Assembly (NCBI RefSeq): GCF_036409475.1
Contig: NZ_JAYRCK010000010.1
Coordinates: 1 to 64,000, forward strand
Source: Scandinavium sp036409475
GTDB taxonomy: Bacteria; Pseudomonadota; Gammaproteobacteria; Enterobacterales; Enterobacteriaceae
Length of the DNA stretch: 64,000 nucleotides
Direction: 5' to 3'
Both the position numbers and the translations under genes were made by a program. Below the pieces are notes generated by a model. That model was not told where the DNA came from. It did not search any database and saw only the letters and a list, made by a program, of their open reading frames with translations. Numbering within the stretch: position 1 is the stretch's first letter; every line of letters starts with the position of its first letter. Shown here piece by piece: positions 51,922-62,032 of the stretch.

Positions 51922-53970
51922 TTACTTGGTGGCTTTCGGATCGGCCGCCGGTCTGTCCTTTTCCATATCCGCCAGGTCGACGGCAATATGAACAGTTTCA
52001 TCCAGATACGGATCCGGTTCCTGATAATCCTTCGGCAAATCGTCCAGTTTCTTCAACGGTGGTTTGCCTTCACGCTTGTAGCGATCGTTGATTCGAGCCA
52101 GACGCGTAGCATCATCTTCCTCATTCTCTTTCTCACGCTGAGCGTAATTCAGTGAGGCAATATTGCGGCGCTCTTTGAGTGCATTGAAGCGAGCAATATC
52201 TTTCATGATGTACTGGAATTCTGGATCTTTGGCGATGCGATCGTTATGCGCTTTCAGTAATTCTGGCCCGAATGGCGTCAGATCGCCTGCTTTGACGTAG
52301 GTCGCAGCATTAATGCTATCCCACGGCAGCGCATTGTCTTCAAACTTCTCGCCCGTTTCCGTCTCTTCGCTGCCTGTCGGCATCATGATGTCCGGCGTGA
52401 CACCTTTACGCTGAGTACTGCCGCCATTAATGCGATAGAACTTCTGAATGGTGTACTGAACGGAACCCAGAGCAGGCCATTCAGGGCGCAGCATCTGATC
52501 GTAAATACGGTTCAGTGAACGGTACTGCTGAACGGTGCCTTTACCGAAGGTTGGCTCACCGACAATCAGCGCACGACCATAGTCCTGCATGGCAGCGGCA
52601 AAGATTTCCGAAGCGGAAGCACTGAATCTGTCGACCAGAACAACGAGTGGGCCTTTGTAATAAACCACGCCGTCGGTATCGCTGTCTTCGCGAACTTTAC
52701 CGTTGTTATCACGCACCTGAACCACAGGGCCGGATGGGATAAACAGACCAGAAAGCGAGACCGCTTCCGTCAGTGCTCCACCGCCGTTACTGCGCAGGTC
52801 AATGATAATGCTGCTGACATTCTGTTTATCCAGTTTCTGCAGCTGTGCTTTGACGTCATCCGTCAGGCCAACATAGAAACCTGGAATATCCAGAACGCCG
52901 ACTTTCTGCGAACCTACCGTTTTAACGGACATTTTCACAGCGCGGTCTTCAAGGCGAATACGTTCACGCGTCAGCGTCACGATACGTGTTTTCGTGCCTT
53001 TGCCCGCTGGCAGAATTTCCAGGCGAACTTTACTGCCCTTCGGCCCTTTGATCAGCGCGACAACGTCATCAAGACGCCAGCCGATCACATCGACCATTGC
53101 CTTGCCTGTCTGCCCTACGCCGACAATGCGATCGCCTACGCTAATCGCTTTGCTCTTCGCTGCCGGACCGCCTGCCACCATGGAATTGATGACGGTGTAG
53201 TCATCGTCCATTTGCAGCACCGCACCGATCCCTTCCAAAGAAAGGCTCATTTCGGTGTTGAACTGCTCAGTGTTACGCGGAGACAGATAATTGGTGTGAG
53301 GATCGATTTCGTGGGCAAACGAGGTCATCACCAGTGAGAACACATCTTCACTGTTGGTCTGGGCCAGGCGACGAATCGCGAATTTATAACGACGAGTCAG
53401 CGTGTCGCGGATCTCTTTGTCGTTTTTCCCCGCCAGCTTCAGGCTCAGCTCGTCATACTTCACTTTGCCGTCCCACAGCGCATTCAGCTCGGCCTGATCT
53501 TTCGGCCATGGCGCTTTGCTGCGGTCCAGATTGAAGCTGTCGTTGCCGGTGAAGTCCATCGGGCGTTCAAGCACTTTCAGCGCGTATTGATAGCGCTCAA
53601 AGCGGCGTTTTTGCGCCAGATTGTAGAGATCGTAAAAAACATCCAGCTTACCGCTGCGCAATTCGTCGCCGATTTGCGTTTTACGCGGTTCAAATTGAGC
53701 GATATCACTTGCCAGCAGCACGTTGTGGCTGTAATCCAGCAGGTTGAGATAGCGGTCAAAAATTTTCGCCGAGAACGCGTTATCGAGATCGAACTGGCGA
53801 TAATGAGAACGGGTAAAGCGAGACGTCACACGCTCGCTCACCGTCGCGTGCTGCGCCTCTTCCTTTAAAACGGGGATCTGGGAAGCCTGCGTAATATCGT
53901 CCACGGCGAACGACTGGCCTGCCATTAACAGCATGCCAGCGAGCGCGGTGACTTTAAAGAGTTTGTTCAT
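51922..53970 (-). CDS. prc: Carboxy-terminal processing protease Prc (Tsp)
   Basis: A 682-residue periplasmic protease that processes FtsI and, with NlpI, degrades the hydrolase MepS. Signal peptide MNKLFKVTALAGMLLMAGQSFA; PDZ domain (about 240-330, GIGAVLQMDDDYTVINSMVAGGPA); S41 catalytic core VVLVDRFSASASEIFAAAMQDYG with its Ser, and the Lys in GEPTFGKGTVQQ. The length equals E. coli. It lies 19 bases downstream of proQ, so it is co-transcribed. Confidence 0.97.
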   Translation of the reverse strand: MNKLFKVTALAGMLLMAGQSFAVDDITQASQIPVLKEEAQHATVSERVTSRFTRSHYRQFDLDNAFSAKIFDRYLNLLDYSHNVLLASDIAQFEPRKTQIGDELRSGKLDVFYDLYNLAQKRRFERYQYALKVLERPMDFTGNDSFNLDRSKAPWPKDQAELNALWDGKVKYDELSLKLAGKNDKEIRDTLTRRYKFAIRRLAQTNSEDVFSLVMTSFAHEIDPHTNYLSPRNTEQFNTEMSLSLEGIGAVLQMDDDYTVINSMVAGGPAAKSKAISVGDRIVGVGQTGKAMVDVIGWRLDDVVALIKGPKGSKVRLEILPAGKGTKTRIVTLTRERIRLEDRAVKMSVKTVGSQKVGVLDIPGFYVGLTDDVKAQLQKLDKQNVSSIIIDLRSNGGGALTEAVSLSGLFIPSGPVVQVRDNNGKVREDSDTDGVVYYKGPLVVLVDRFSASASEIFAAAMQDYGRALIVGEPTFGKGTVQQYRSLNRIYDQMLRPEWPALGSVQYTIQKFYRINGGSTQRKGVTPDIMMPTGSEETETGEKFEDNALPWDSINAATYVKAGDLTPFGPELLKAHNDRIAKDPEFQYIMKDIARFNALKERRNIASLNYAQREKENEEDDATRLARINDRYKREGKPPLKKLDDLPKDYQEPDPYLDETVHIAVDLADMEKDRPAADPKATK

Positions 53971-53989
53971 GCCTGGCCCGGCCTCCGTT

Positions 53990-54682
53990 TCAGAACATCA
54001 AATGTTCTGCGCGTACAATCATTGACATACCAGAAGTCAGCTGTACACGAACGCCATCTTTGGTGATTTCCAGAACCGTGGCGTCCATTGCATTGTTGCC
54101 CGCTTTGACTTTCAGGGCCTGGCCCACGGTCAATGCAGACAGATCTGATACAGGGGTAAAACGCTCTTCACGCTCTGGGCGTGGCGCTTTAGCAGCGGCC
54201 GGTTTGGCGGCATTGCGTGGCCTGGTCGCACCTGTGTCTTTGCGCGGGGCAGCCGGACGCGGTTTGCGTTCACGACGTGGCGCATCAACAGGCTCACCCG
54301 CAGCAATGGCGGCTTCGCGTTTTTTCGCCTGCTGCTCAGCACGCTGGGCCTGCACACGCGCTTTGGCTTCTTCGAGCTGCTGGCGGGCGTGAGTCACATG
54401 CTGTTCATCCAGAACGCCGCAAGGGTTACCGTCGAGATCAACACGGGTCGCACCCGCTTTGATGCCGTACAGGTAGCGCCAGCTGGACGTATAAAGACGT
54501 AAAGCGGAACGAAGTTGGGTTTTGCTGAGATTCATCTCACCCTCAACACGCGCCACCAGATCCTGAAAAATACCAATTTTCAGCGGGCGTGCTTCGCCTT
54601 CAGCACTGAAACACTGTGGGAATCGTTCGGCCAGAAAAGCGATAACTTCTTTACTGCTATTCAACTTAGGTTGATTTTCCAT
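53990..54682 (-). CDS. proQ: RNA chaperone ProQ
   Basis: A 230-residue global RNA-binding protein that stabilises sRNAs and mRNA 3' ends. The N-terminal FinO/ProQ domain (residues about 1-120, IAFLAERFPQCFSAEGEARPLKIGIFQDL) precedes a basic, disordered linker (about 125-175, rich in Arg, Pro, Ala) and a C-terminal Tudor-like domain (VKAGNNAMDATVLEITKDGVRVQLTSGMSMIVRAEHL). It forms an operon with prc. Confidence 0.97.
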   Translation of the reverse strand: MENQPKLNSSKEVIAFLAERFPQCFSAEGEARPLKIGIFQDLVARVEGEMNLSKTQLRSALRLYTSSWRYLYGIKAGATRVDLDGNPCGVLDEQHVTHARQQLEEAKARVQAQRAEQQAKKREAAIAAGEPVDAPRRERKPRPAAPRKDTGATRPRNAAKPAAAKAPRPEREERFTPVSDLSALTVGQALKVKAGNNAMDATVLEITKDGVRVQLTSGMSMIVRAEHLMF

Positions 54683-54779
54683 GAAATTTCCTGATTACAA
54701 CGGACGTAGCCAACATACCGCGGGCATGAACAGGCGTCATTATAATGACGCCATCGGTAAATGCTACGTTATCCGTTGA

Positions 54780-55277
54780 TTATCCTGCGACAGGCTGAAA
54801 GAATTTGTGATAATCGGTCACAGAGAGAACCTCTTCGAGGTGCTCAACCAGCTCGCGCAGACCCTGTTCGTCTTCCGCTGTGAAGCGCGAATACTCAGGG
54901 CTGTCGATATCCAGAACCCCAATCACCTGGCCGTTGACGACTAACGGAAGGACGATTTCGGAGTTGCTGGCCGCATCACAGGCAATGTGGCCGTCAAAGG
55001 CATGCACATCTTCCACACGCTGAACACGATTTTGCGCGATCGCGGTCCCACAAACGCCCCGTCCGACCGGGATTCGCACGCAGGCAATCTTGCCCTGAAA
55101 AGGCGCCAGTACCAGCGTGTCACCTTCGAGAAGATAAAAACCTGCCCAGTTAACCTCAGACAGGCGCTCAAATAACAGCGCACTGGTATTGGAGAGAGTC
55201 GCTAAGAAACTGGTTTCACCTGCCATTAATGCCTGAAAATCGCGGTTAAGATCCGCGTAAAACTCTGTTTTGTTCAT
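54780..55277 (-). CDS. msrC: Free methionine-(R)-sulfoxide reductase
   Basis: A 165-residue GAF-domain reductase of free Met-R-sulfoxide. The three active-site cysteines are seen in KIACVRIPVGRGVCGTAI and GHIACDAASNSEI. ATG 55277 with a clear start. It lies upstream of proQ in the same direction and is divergent from letA. Confidence 0.95.
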   Translation of the reverse strand: MNKTEFYADLNRDFQALMAGETSFLATLSNTSALLFERLSEVNWAGFYLLEGDTLVLAPFQGKIACVRIPVGRGVCGTAIAQNRVQRVEDVHAFDGHIACDAASNSEIVLPLVVNGQVIGVLDIDSPEYSRFTAEDEQGLRELVEHLEEVLSVTDYHKFFQPVAG

Positions 55278-55420
55278 TATTCAATCACTTATTGGATGTC
55301 TTCGATGCCGGTTAATGCCGACGCATAGCCTCTTTACATAAGCATTAAATGCGCTCAGGCTCAAGATGAATCCATTCATAGGTTAAGATAGAGTTATACA
55401 TTCATTTCTAAAGCGAATAA

Positions 55421-56704
55421 ATGGCACTACGAGCTTCTCAACTAACGCCTGCGAAAAAAATCACGGTTCATGCCATCGGCAACCCCATCGCACCGCCAGC
55501 GTTCCACCGCTGTCCGCAATGCGACACGCTGTTCAGCCTGCCGGTGGTGAAGTCGCATCAGAGCGCCTATTGCCCCTGCTGCGATGCCAAAATTCGCGAC
55601 GGGCGAGACTGGTCATTAACGCGCCTTGCCGCGATGGCCGTCACCATGCTGCTGCTGATGCCTTTTGCCTGGAGTGAACCGCTGCTCAGGCTCCATCTGC
55701 TTGGCGTGCGTATCGATGCCGATGTGATGCAAGGCATTTGGCAGATGACCGATCAAGGCGATCCTGTTCCTGCCGCCATGGTGCTGTTCTGCGCTGTCGG
55801 CGCGCCGCTGGTGCTGGTTATCTCCATCGCTTACCTGTGGCTTGGAAACATTCTGGGCATGAATTTGCGCCCCGTGCTGCTGATGCTCGAAAGGCTCAAA
55901 GAATGGGTGATGCTGGATATTTACCTGGTCGGCATCGGCGTGGCGTCAATCAAAGTGCAGGATTATGCGTTTCTGCAGCCGGGCATTGGCCTCGTCGCCT
56001 TTATCTCACTGGTTCTGCTGAGCATTTTGACGATTATTCACCTCAACGTGGAGCAGCTCTGGGATCGTTTTTATCCCCAGCGCCCTGCTCTTCGCGCCGA
56101 TCCCGGGTTGCAGGTTTGTCCTGGATGCCATCACACGGGCTTTGCGGATAGCCGCGGTCGCTGTCGTCGTTGCCATGTCCCGCTTCACCACCGTCGGCCT
56201 TACAGCCTGCAAAAATGTTGGGCAGCCCTGATTGCTTCGATAATCTTTTTGCTTCCGGCAAACCTGCTGCCCATTTCGATTATCTATGTGAACGGCGCGC
56301 GTCAGGAAGACACCATCATGTCGGGCATTATGGGCCTGGCGAACAGCAACGTGGCGGTCGCCGCCGTGGTGTTTATCGCCAGTATTTTGGTGCCTTTCAC
56401 CAAGGTACTGGTGATGCTGACGCTGCTGATTTCCATTCATTTTAAATGTGAGCAAGGCCTGCGAACCCGAATTTTGCTGCTGCGTCTGGTCACCTGGATT
56501 GGCCGCTGGTCGATGCTCGACCTGTTCGTCATCTCGTTAACCATGTCGCTCATCAACCGCGACCAACTTCTTGCTTTTACTATGGGACCCGCTGCGTTTT
56601 ATTTCGGCGCTGCGGTAATATTGACTATCCTTGCTGTTGAATGGCTGGACAGCCGCTTACTTTGGGATGCACATGAGTCAGGAAACGCCCGCTTCACCGA
56701 CTGA
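55421..56704 (+). CDS. letA: Lipid transport membrane protein LetA (YebS)
   Basis: A 427-residue PqiA-family inner-membrane protein that works with the LetB tunnel in lipid transport between membranes. Two PqiA modules, each with a zinc-ribbon (CPQCDTLF...CPCC; CPGCHHTG...CRRC) followed by four or so hydrophobic helices. ATG 55421. Its end overlaps the start of letB by 32 bases. Confidence 0.95.
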   Translation: MALRASQLTPAKKITVHAIGNPIAPPAFHRCPQCDTLFSLPVVKSHQSAYCPCCDAKIRDGRDWSLTRLAAMAVTMLLLMPFAWSEPLLRLHLLGVRIDADVMQGIWQMTDQGDPVPAAMVLFCAVGAPLVLVISIAYLWLGNILGMNLRPVLLMLERLKEWVMLDIYLVGIGVASIKVQDYAFLQPGIGLVAFISLVLLSILTIIHLNVEQLWDRFYPQRPALRADPGLQVCPGCHHTGFADSRGRCRRCHVPLHHRRPYSLQKCWAALIASIIFLLPANLLPISIIYVNGARQEDTIMSGIMGLANSNVAVAAVVFIASILVPFTKVLVMLTLLISIHFKCEQGLRTRILLLRLVTWIGRWSMLDLFVISLTMSLINRDQLLAFTMGPAAFYFGAAVILTILAVEWLDSRLLWDAHESGNARFTD

Positions 56705-59309
56705 AGCGAGAATTAAAACAAAACGCCGTATCTCGCCCTTTTGGCTGCTGCCGGTTATCGCGCTGATGATTGCCAGCTGGCTCATCTGGAACAGCTATCA
56801 GGATCGCGGCACCACCATCACCATCGACTTTATGTCTGCGGACGGTATTGTCCCCGGCCGCACGCCTGTGCGTTATCAGGGCGTGGAAGTGGGCACCGTC
56901 CAGGAAGTGCGCCTGACTAAAAATCTGAATAAAATTCAGGTCAAGGCCAGCATTAAAGGCGACATGAAAGATGCGTTGAAAGACGAAACGCAATTCTGGC
57001 TGGTCACGCCGAAAGCCTCACTGGCTGGCGTCTCCGGGCTAGACGCGCTGGTCGGCGGGAACTACATCGGGATGATGCCCGGCGGGGGCAATCCGCAGGA
57101 GCACTTTACCGCGCTGGATACTCAGCCGCGCTATCGGCTCAACAACGGCGAGCTGATGATTCATCTGCATGCGCCGGATTTAGGTTCGCTGAACAGCGGC
57201 TCGCTGGTCTATTTCCGTAAAATCCCTGTCGGCAAGGTTTATGACTATTCAATCAACGCCAATAAGCAAGGCGTGACCATCGACCTGCTCATTGAACGCC
57301 GCTTCACCAATCTGGTGAAAAAAGGCAGCCGTTTCTGGAATGTCTCGGGCATTAAAGCCGACGTGGATTTCAGCGGTGCGAAAGTCCAGCTTGAAAGCCT
57401 GGCCGCACTGGTCAATGGTGCCATCGCGTTTGACTCGCCGGAAGACTCCAAAGCAGCGGATCAAAACGACGAATTTGGACTGTACGAAGATTTGGCTCAC
57501 AGCCAGCGCGGCGTCATCGTCAAACTGGATTTACCGGATGGTGCAGGTCTCAAAGCCGGGTCAACTGCATTGATGTATCAAGGCCTGGAAGTGGGTCAGC
57601 TAACCAGGCTGAATCTCAACCCGGGCGGTGCTGTCACCGGCGAAATGACCGTTGACCCAAGCGTGGTGAACCTCTTACGTGATAATACGCGTATCGAGAT
57701 GCACAACCCTAAGCTGTCGCTCGATAACACCAATCTCAGCTCGTTGCTGACCGGCAGCACCTTTGAACTGGTGCCGGGTGAAGGCGAACCGCGCGATCAT
57801 TTTGTCGTGGTGCCAGCAGACAAAACGCTGTTGCAGGAACCCGGCGTAATCACCCTTTCGCTGACAGCACCTGAATCCTATGGCATTGATGCCGGGCAGC
57901 CGGTGATTTTGCATGGCATCAAAGTCGGCCAGGTGCTGGAACGTAACCTGTCGAATAAAGGCGTCTCTTTCTCGATAGCCATTGACCCTCAGTATCGTGA
58001 CCTGGTGCATGGCGACAGCAAGTTCGTAGTGAACAGCCGTGTCGATGTCAAAGTGGGCCTTGACGGGATTGAGTTCCTCGGGGCCAGCGCCAGTGAGTGG
58101 ATCAGCGGCGGCATTCGTATTCTGCCCGGCGATAAAGGGCCAATGAAGACGGAATACCCGCTGTTTGCCAATCTGGAAAAAGCACTGGAAAACAGCCTGG
58201 GCGATCTGCCGACCACCACCCTGACGCTGACCGCGGACACCTTGCCGGACGTTCAGGCCGGTTCCGTGGTGCTGTACCGTAAATTTGAAGTCGGCCAGGT
58301 CATTACCGTCCGTCCTCGTGCAAATGCGTTTGATATCGACCTGCATATCAAACCAGAGTATCGCCAGTTGTTAACGCAAAACAGTGTGTTCTGGGCTGAA
58401 GGCGGCGCAAAAGTACAACTGAATGGCAGTGGTTTAACCGTACAGGCTTCACCCCTTTCGCGTGCGCTGCGTGGGGCAATCAGCTTCGACAACCTGAGCG
58501 GCGCAGGGGCTGGCGCTCGTAAAGGTGACAAACGCATTCTGTATCCTTCTGAAACCGCGGCTCGCGCCGTAGGCGGGCAAATCACGCTGCATGCCTTTGA
58601 CGCCGGGAAGCTGTCCGCGGGGATGCCAATTCGTTACCTGGGTATCGATATCGGGCAAATCCAGACTCTGGAACTCATCACCTCGCGTAATGAAGTCCAG
58701 GCAAAAGCCGTGCTTTACCCTGAGTACGTAAACACCTTCGCGCGCGGCGGAACACGTTTCTCAGTGGTCACCCCGCAGATTTCCGCAGCGGGCGTTGAGC
58801 ATCTGGATACGGTTTTGCAGCCTTACATCAACGTCGAACCTGGCCGCGGCGGTAATCCGCGTCGTGACTTCGAACTGCAGGAAGCCACCATCACTGACTC
58901 ACGGTATCTGGACGGCCTGAGTATTGTGGTGGAAGCGCCGGAAGCCGGATCGCTGAGTATCGGCACGCCAGTGCTGTTCCGCGGAATCGAAGTGGGTACC
59001 GTAACAGGCCTGCAATTGGGCTCGCTGTCCGATCGTGTGATGGTTGCCCTGCGTATCAGCCAGCGCTATCAGCATCTGGTGCGTAACAATTCGGTGTTCT
59101 GGCTGGCTTCTGGCTACAACCTCGACTTCGGCATTATCGGCGGCGTAGTGAAGACCGGGACGTTTAACCAGTTCATCCGCGGTGGCATCTCGTTTGCCAC
59201 ACCGCCAGGCACGCCATTGGCGCCGAAAGCGCAGGAAGGTAAACACTTCCTGTTGCAGGATACGGAACCGAAAGAATGGCGTGACTGGGGCACTGCCCTG
59301 CCTCGATGA
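56673..59309 (+). CDS. letB: Seven-MCE-domain lipid tunnel protein LetB (YebT)
   Basis: An 878-residue protein with one N-terminal transmembrane helix (ISPFWLLPVIALMIASWLIW) and seven tandem MCE domains, recognisable by repeated motifs such as VRYQGVEVGTV, VYFRKIPVGKV, LMYQGLEVGQL, ILHGIKVGQV, VLYRKFEVGQV, IRYLGIDIGQI and LFRGIEVGTV. Homologues form a hexameric tube spanning the periplasm. ATG 56673 (MSQETPAS) matches E. coli; the frame is open further upstream within letA. Confidence 0.97.
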   Translation: MSQETPASPTEARIKTKRRISPFWLLPVIALMIASWLIWNSYQDRGTTITIDFMSADGIVPGRTPVRYQGVEVGTVQEVRLTKNLNKIQVKASIKGDMKDALKDETQFWLVTPKASLAGVSGLDALVGGNYIGMMPGGGNPQEHFTALDTQPRYRLNNGELMIHLHAPDLGSLNSGSLVYFRKIPVGKVYDYSINANKQGVTIDLLIERRFTNLVKKGSRFWNVSGIKADVDFSGAKVQLESLAALVNGAIAFDSPEDSKAADQNDEFGLYEDLAHSQRGVIVKLDLPDGAGLKAGSTALMYQGLEVGQLTRLNLNPGGAVTGEMTVDPSVVNLLRDNTRIEMHNPKLSLDNTNLSSLLTGSTFELVPGEGEPRDHFVVVPADKTLLQEPGVITLSLTAPESYGIDAGQPVILHGIKVGQVLERNLSNKGVSFSIAIDPQYRDLVHGDSKFVVNSRVDVKVGLDGIEFLGASASEWISGGIRILPGDKGPMKTEYPLFANLEKALENSLGDLPTTTLTLTADTLPDVQAGSVVLYRKFEVGQVITVRPRANAFDIDLHIKPEYRQLLTQNSVFWAEGGAKVQLNGSGLTVQASPLSRALRGAISFDNLSGAGAGARKGDKRILYPSETAARAVGGQITLHAFDAGKLSAGMPIRYLGIDIGQIQTLELITSRNEVQAKAVLYPEYVNTFARGGTRFSVVTPQISAAGVEHLDTVLQPYINVEPGRGGNPRRDFELQEATITDSRYLDGLSIVVEAPEAGSLSIGTPVLFRGIEVGTVTGLQLGSLSDRVMVALRISQRYQHLVRNNSVFWLASGYNLDFGIIGGVVKTGTFNQFIRGGISFATPPGTPLAPKAQEGKHFLLQDTEPKEWRDWGTALPR

Positions 59310-59377
59310 CCCCACACGACTCCGGCTGTAAGAAGCCGGAGTCGGTGTGCTAAACTGCGCGCCTTCCCTTTTTAGAT

Positions 59378-60814
59378 TTGGTGCGTTTAGTGGCTTACCT
59401 TCCCGATTCCTTCCTTGAGGTGATGCGTGCAGCAATGCCTGCTCATCTCTCCTTCGATGAGTTCATCGCCGCCTGTCAGCGCCCGCTGCGACGCAGTATT
59501 CGCGTCAATACGCTGAAAATCTCCGTGGAGGATTTTCTGCAACTGGTCGCGCCTTATGGCTGGCAACTGACGCAGGTTCCGTGGTGCGAAGAAGGATTCT
59601 GGATCGAACGCGAAGACGAAGATGCCCTGCCACTGGGCAGCACGGCGGAGCACATGAGCGGCCTGTTTTATATTCAGGAAGCCAGTTCTATGCTGCCCGT
59701 CGCGGCACTTTTTGCCGAAGGTAACCAGCCTCTGCAAGTCATGGACGTGGCGGCTGCGCCTGGCTCTAAAACCACGCAGATTGCCGCGCGGATGAACAAT
59801 CAGGGTGCGATTCTGGCCAACGAATATTCCGCCAGCCGCGTCAAAGTGCTGCACGCGAATATCAGCCGCTGCGGGATAAGCAACGTCGCCCTGACCCATT
59901 TTGATGGCCGCGTTTTTGGTGCTGCCGTGCCGGAAGCGTTTGATGCTATTCTGCTGGATGCACCTTGCTCCGGTGAAGGTGTGGTCCGTAAAGATCCCGA
60001 TGCGCTGAAAAACTGGTCCGTGGAAAGTAATAACGCCATTGCCGGGACCCAGCGAGAACTTCTCGAAAGTGCGTTTCATGCGTTAAAGCCGGGCGGAACG
60101 CTGGTGTATTCCACCTGCACCTTAAATCGGGAAGAAAACGAGGATGTGCTGGCCTGGCTGCTGGCCGAGTATCCGCAGGCTGTCGAAATTACGCCTCTGA
60201 ATGCGCTCTTCCCGGAAGCGGAAAAAGCGATAACCGCCGAAGGTTATCTGCACGTCTTCCCACAAATTTATGATTGCGAAGGTTTCTTCGTGGCAAGGCT
60301 GCGTAAAACCGCTGCGATCCCTGCCCTACCAGCGCCGGGTTATAAAGTCGGTAAGTTCCCGTTCACGCCGATGAAAACCCGCGAAGCCGCCGCTGTGGCG
60401 CAAGCTGCACAAGCTGTTGGCTTGCAGTGGGATGAAACCCATTCGCTCTGGCAGCGAGACAAAGAGATCTGGCTTTTCCCGACAGAGATAGAACCGCTGT
60501 TGGGCAAAGTGCGTTTTTCCCGTATTGGTCTGCGCCTGGCGGAGACCTTCAACAAAGGGTTCCGCTGGCAACATGAAGCGGTTATCGCCCTCGCGAGTGA
60601 AAAAAGCGCACGTTTTGAACTCACTCAGGAAGAAGCCGAAGAGTGGTATCGCGGACGTGATGTCTGGCCTGAAACGCCGCCAGACCGTGATGAGGTTATT
60701 GTGACGTTTCAAGGGCATCCGTTGGGGCTCGCCAAAAAAGTCGGTTCACGGCTGAAAAATAGCTACCCTCGCGAGCTGGTTCGCGACGGCAAACTTTTCG
60801 CAGGCAAGGCGTAG
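59378..60814 (+). CDS. rsmF: 16S rRNA (cytosine-1407-C5)-methyltransferase
   Basis: A 478-residue m5C methyltransferase specific for C1407 of 16S rRNA. SAM-binding VMDVAAAPGSKTTQIAARM; the two catalytic cysteines are in DAPCSGEG and YSTCTLN. The C-terminal PUA-like extension ends NSYPRELVRDGKLF. The start is probably TTG 59378 (same distance to homology as E. coli); GTG 59381 is an alternative. The ribosome site is poor. It lies 68 bases behind letB. Confidence 0.95.
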   Translation: MVRLVAYLPDSFLEVMRAAMPAHLSFDEFIAACQRPLRRSIRVNTLKISVEDFLQLVAPYGWQLTQVPWCEEGFWIEREDEDALPLGSTAEHMSGLFYIQEASSMLPVAALFAEGNQPLQVMDVAAAPGSKTTQIAARMNNQGAILANEYSASRVKVLHANISRCGISNVALTHFDGRVFGAAVPEAFDAILLDAPCSGEGVVRKDPDALKNWSVESNNAIAGTQRELLESAFHALKPGGTLVYSTCTLNREENEDVLAWLLAEYPQAVEITPLNALFPEAEKAITAEGYLHVFPQIYDCEGFFVARLRKTAAIPALPAPGYKVGKFPFTPMKTREAAAVAQAAQAVGLQWDETHSLWQRDKEIWLFPTEIEPLLGKVRFSRIGLRLAETFNKGFRWQHEAVIALASEKSARFELTQEEAEEWYRGRDVWPETPPDRDEVIVTFQGHPLGLAKKVGSRLKNSYPRELVRDGKLFAGKA

Positions 60815-60927
60815 CGCGGGAAAAAAATAAGCACGTTCTGACTGGCAAATTGCTCCGGCTTGTCTACGCTGAAAAATGGGCGGCCCAACTGGTCGTACCA
60901 CAACGAAGCAGATAACCGGAGAGCATT

Positions 60928-61167
60928 ATGACGAAAACCAGCGTACGCATTGGCGCCTTCGAAATCGATGATGCCGAACTGCATGGCGAGCAGCAAGGGG
61001 AGCGAACGTTAAGCATTCCCTGTAAATCCGATCCCGATTTGTGCATGCAGCTTGATGCCTGGGATGCCGATACCAGCGTTCCCGCCCTTCTCGATGGGGA
61101 ACATTCTGTCCTCTACCGTCAGCATTACGATCGTCAGTCCGATGCCTGGGTAATGCGCCTCGCATGA
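60928..61167 (+). CDS. yebV: Small protein YebV
   Basis: A 79-residue conserved protein of unknown function (TSVRIGAFEIDDAELHGE... CKSDPDLCMQLDAWDADTS), collinear with E. coli YebV with one extra N-terminal residue. ACCGGAG precedes ATG. In E. coli, yebW follows; it is missing here. Confidence 0.93.
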   Translation: MTKTSVRIGAFEIDDAELHGEQQGERTLSIPCKSDPDLCMQLDAWDADTSVPALLDGEHSVLYRQHYDRQSDAWVMRLA

Positions 61168-61176
61168 CCCAAAGAG

Positions 61177-61196
61177 AACCCGCCCACAGGCGGGTT
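61177..61196. terminator. Bidirectional hairpin between yebV and pphA
   Basis: Perfect 8-bp stem AACCCGCC/GGCGGGTT with four-base loop. AATTATT follows on the plus strand and CTCTTT on the minus strand, so it is a moderate terminator for both convergent genes. Confidence 0.65.
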
Positions 61197-61226
61197 AATT
61201 ATTCGCTCCAACTCAGCGATTTGTCA

Positions 61227-61871
61227 TTACTGTAACGGCACCAGCGTTAGCTCGCCGCCAAACACCGCCCCGGTATCGATGTAATGCTGATTGCTGGCAT
61301 CATAACGATGCTTCAGCGGCGTGTGTCCAAACCAAAAGTGATCCGCGCCAGTAATGGTTGAATGCTTGCCCTCCAGATGATCGCTCAGACGTTGTCTGTC
61401 CCATAACACCCGATGCCAGTCGACCTCTTTCTGCCAGTGATAACTGTCCGCCGGATAGTCGGCATGCGCAATGACATGAACGCCAGAGTGCGTATCCACT
61501 TCGATGATGTACGGCAGTTGATGACACTCCAGCAACAGCTGTCTCGCCTCCGCTTTAGCTTGCGCCGAGCCTTCCTCAAACCACGCGCCGCCGTTCAAAG
61601 CCCATAATGACAATTGCTGATGCTCAAGGGCATCCATCGCCATTTGTTCGTGGTTGCCACGAATAGCAAAAAACCATTTCTGATGGATCAGTTCGAGGCA
61701 TTTCAGACTTTCAGGGCCGCGGTCGATAAGGTCCCCTACCGAAATAAGTAAATCCTGATAAGGATTAAATTTCAGGGCGTTGAGTTTATTCATTAACAGG
61801 CGATAGCAGCCGTGCAGATCGCCGGTTAACCAGATGTGTTGGCACTGCGTACCGTCAATTCTCTGATACAT
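61227..61871 (-). CDS. pphA: Serine/threonine protein phosphatase PphA
   Basis: A 214-residue PPP-family metallophosphatase. Metal and catalytic motifs are GDLHGC, VGDLIDRGPES, RGNHEQM and a C-terminal histidine set (HADYP, GHTPLKH). ATG 61871 (MYQRIDG) is preceded by CAGGGGGC; an upstream in-frame start at 61949 adds a non-conserved extension. In E. coli it takes part in signalling of protein misfolding. Divergent from the virK-like gene. Confidence 0.94.
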   Translation of the reverse strand: MYQRIDGTQCQHIWLTGDLHGCYRLLMNKLNALKFNPYQDLLISVGDLIDRGPESLKCLELIHQKWFFAIRGNHEQMAMDALEHQQLSLWALNGGAWFEEGSAQAKAEARQLLLECHQLPYIIEVDTHSGVHVIAHADYPADSYHWQKEVDWHRVLWDRQRLSDHLEGKHSTITGADHFWFGHTPLKHRYDASNQHYIDTGAVFGGELTLVPLQ

Positions 61872-62032
61872 AGTGATGCCCCCTGATATAAGTATAGGAG
61901 GGGGTGCTGAAGGTGAGGCGGGTGAATAACTTAAATCAAGGATAAACAAACCCGGAATATACTTCCCCAGCCCATTAAGCTCAGCCCGCTACGCCGCTAA
62001 AATAGCCTCATAGCAATGATGAGGTTATTATC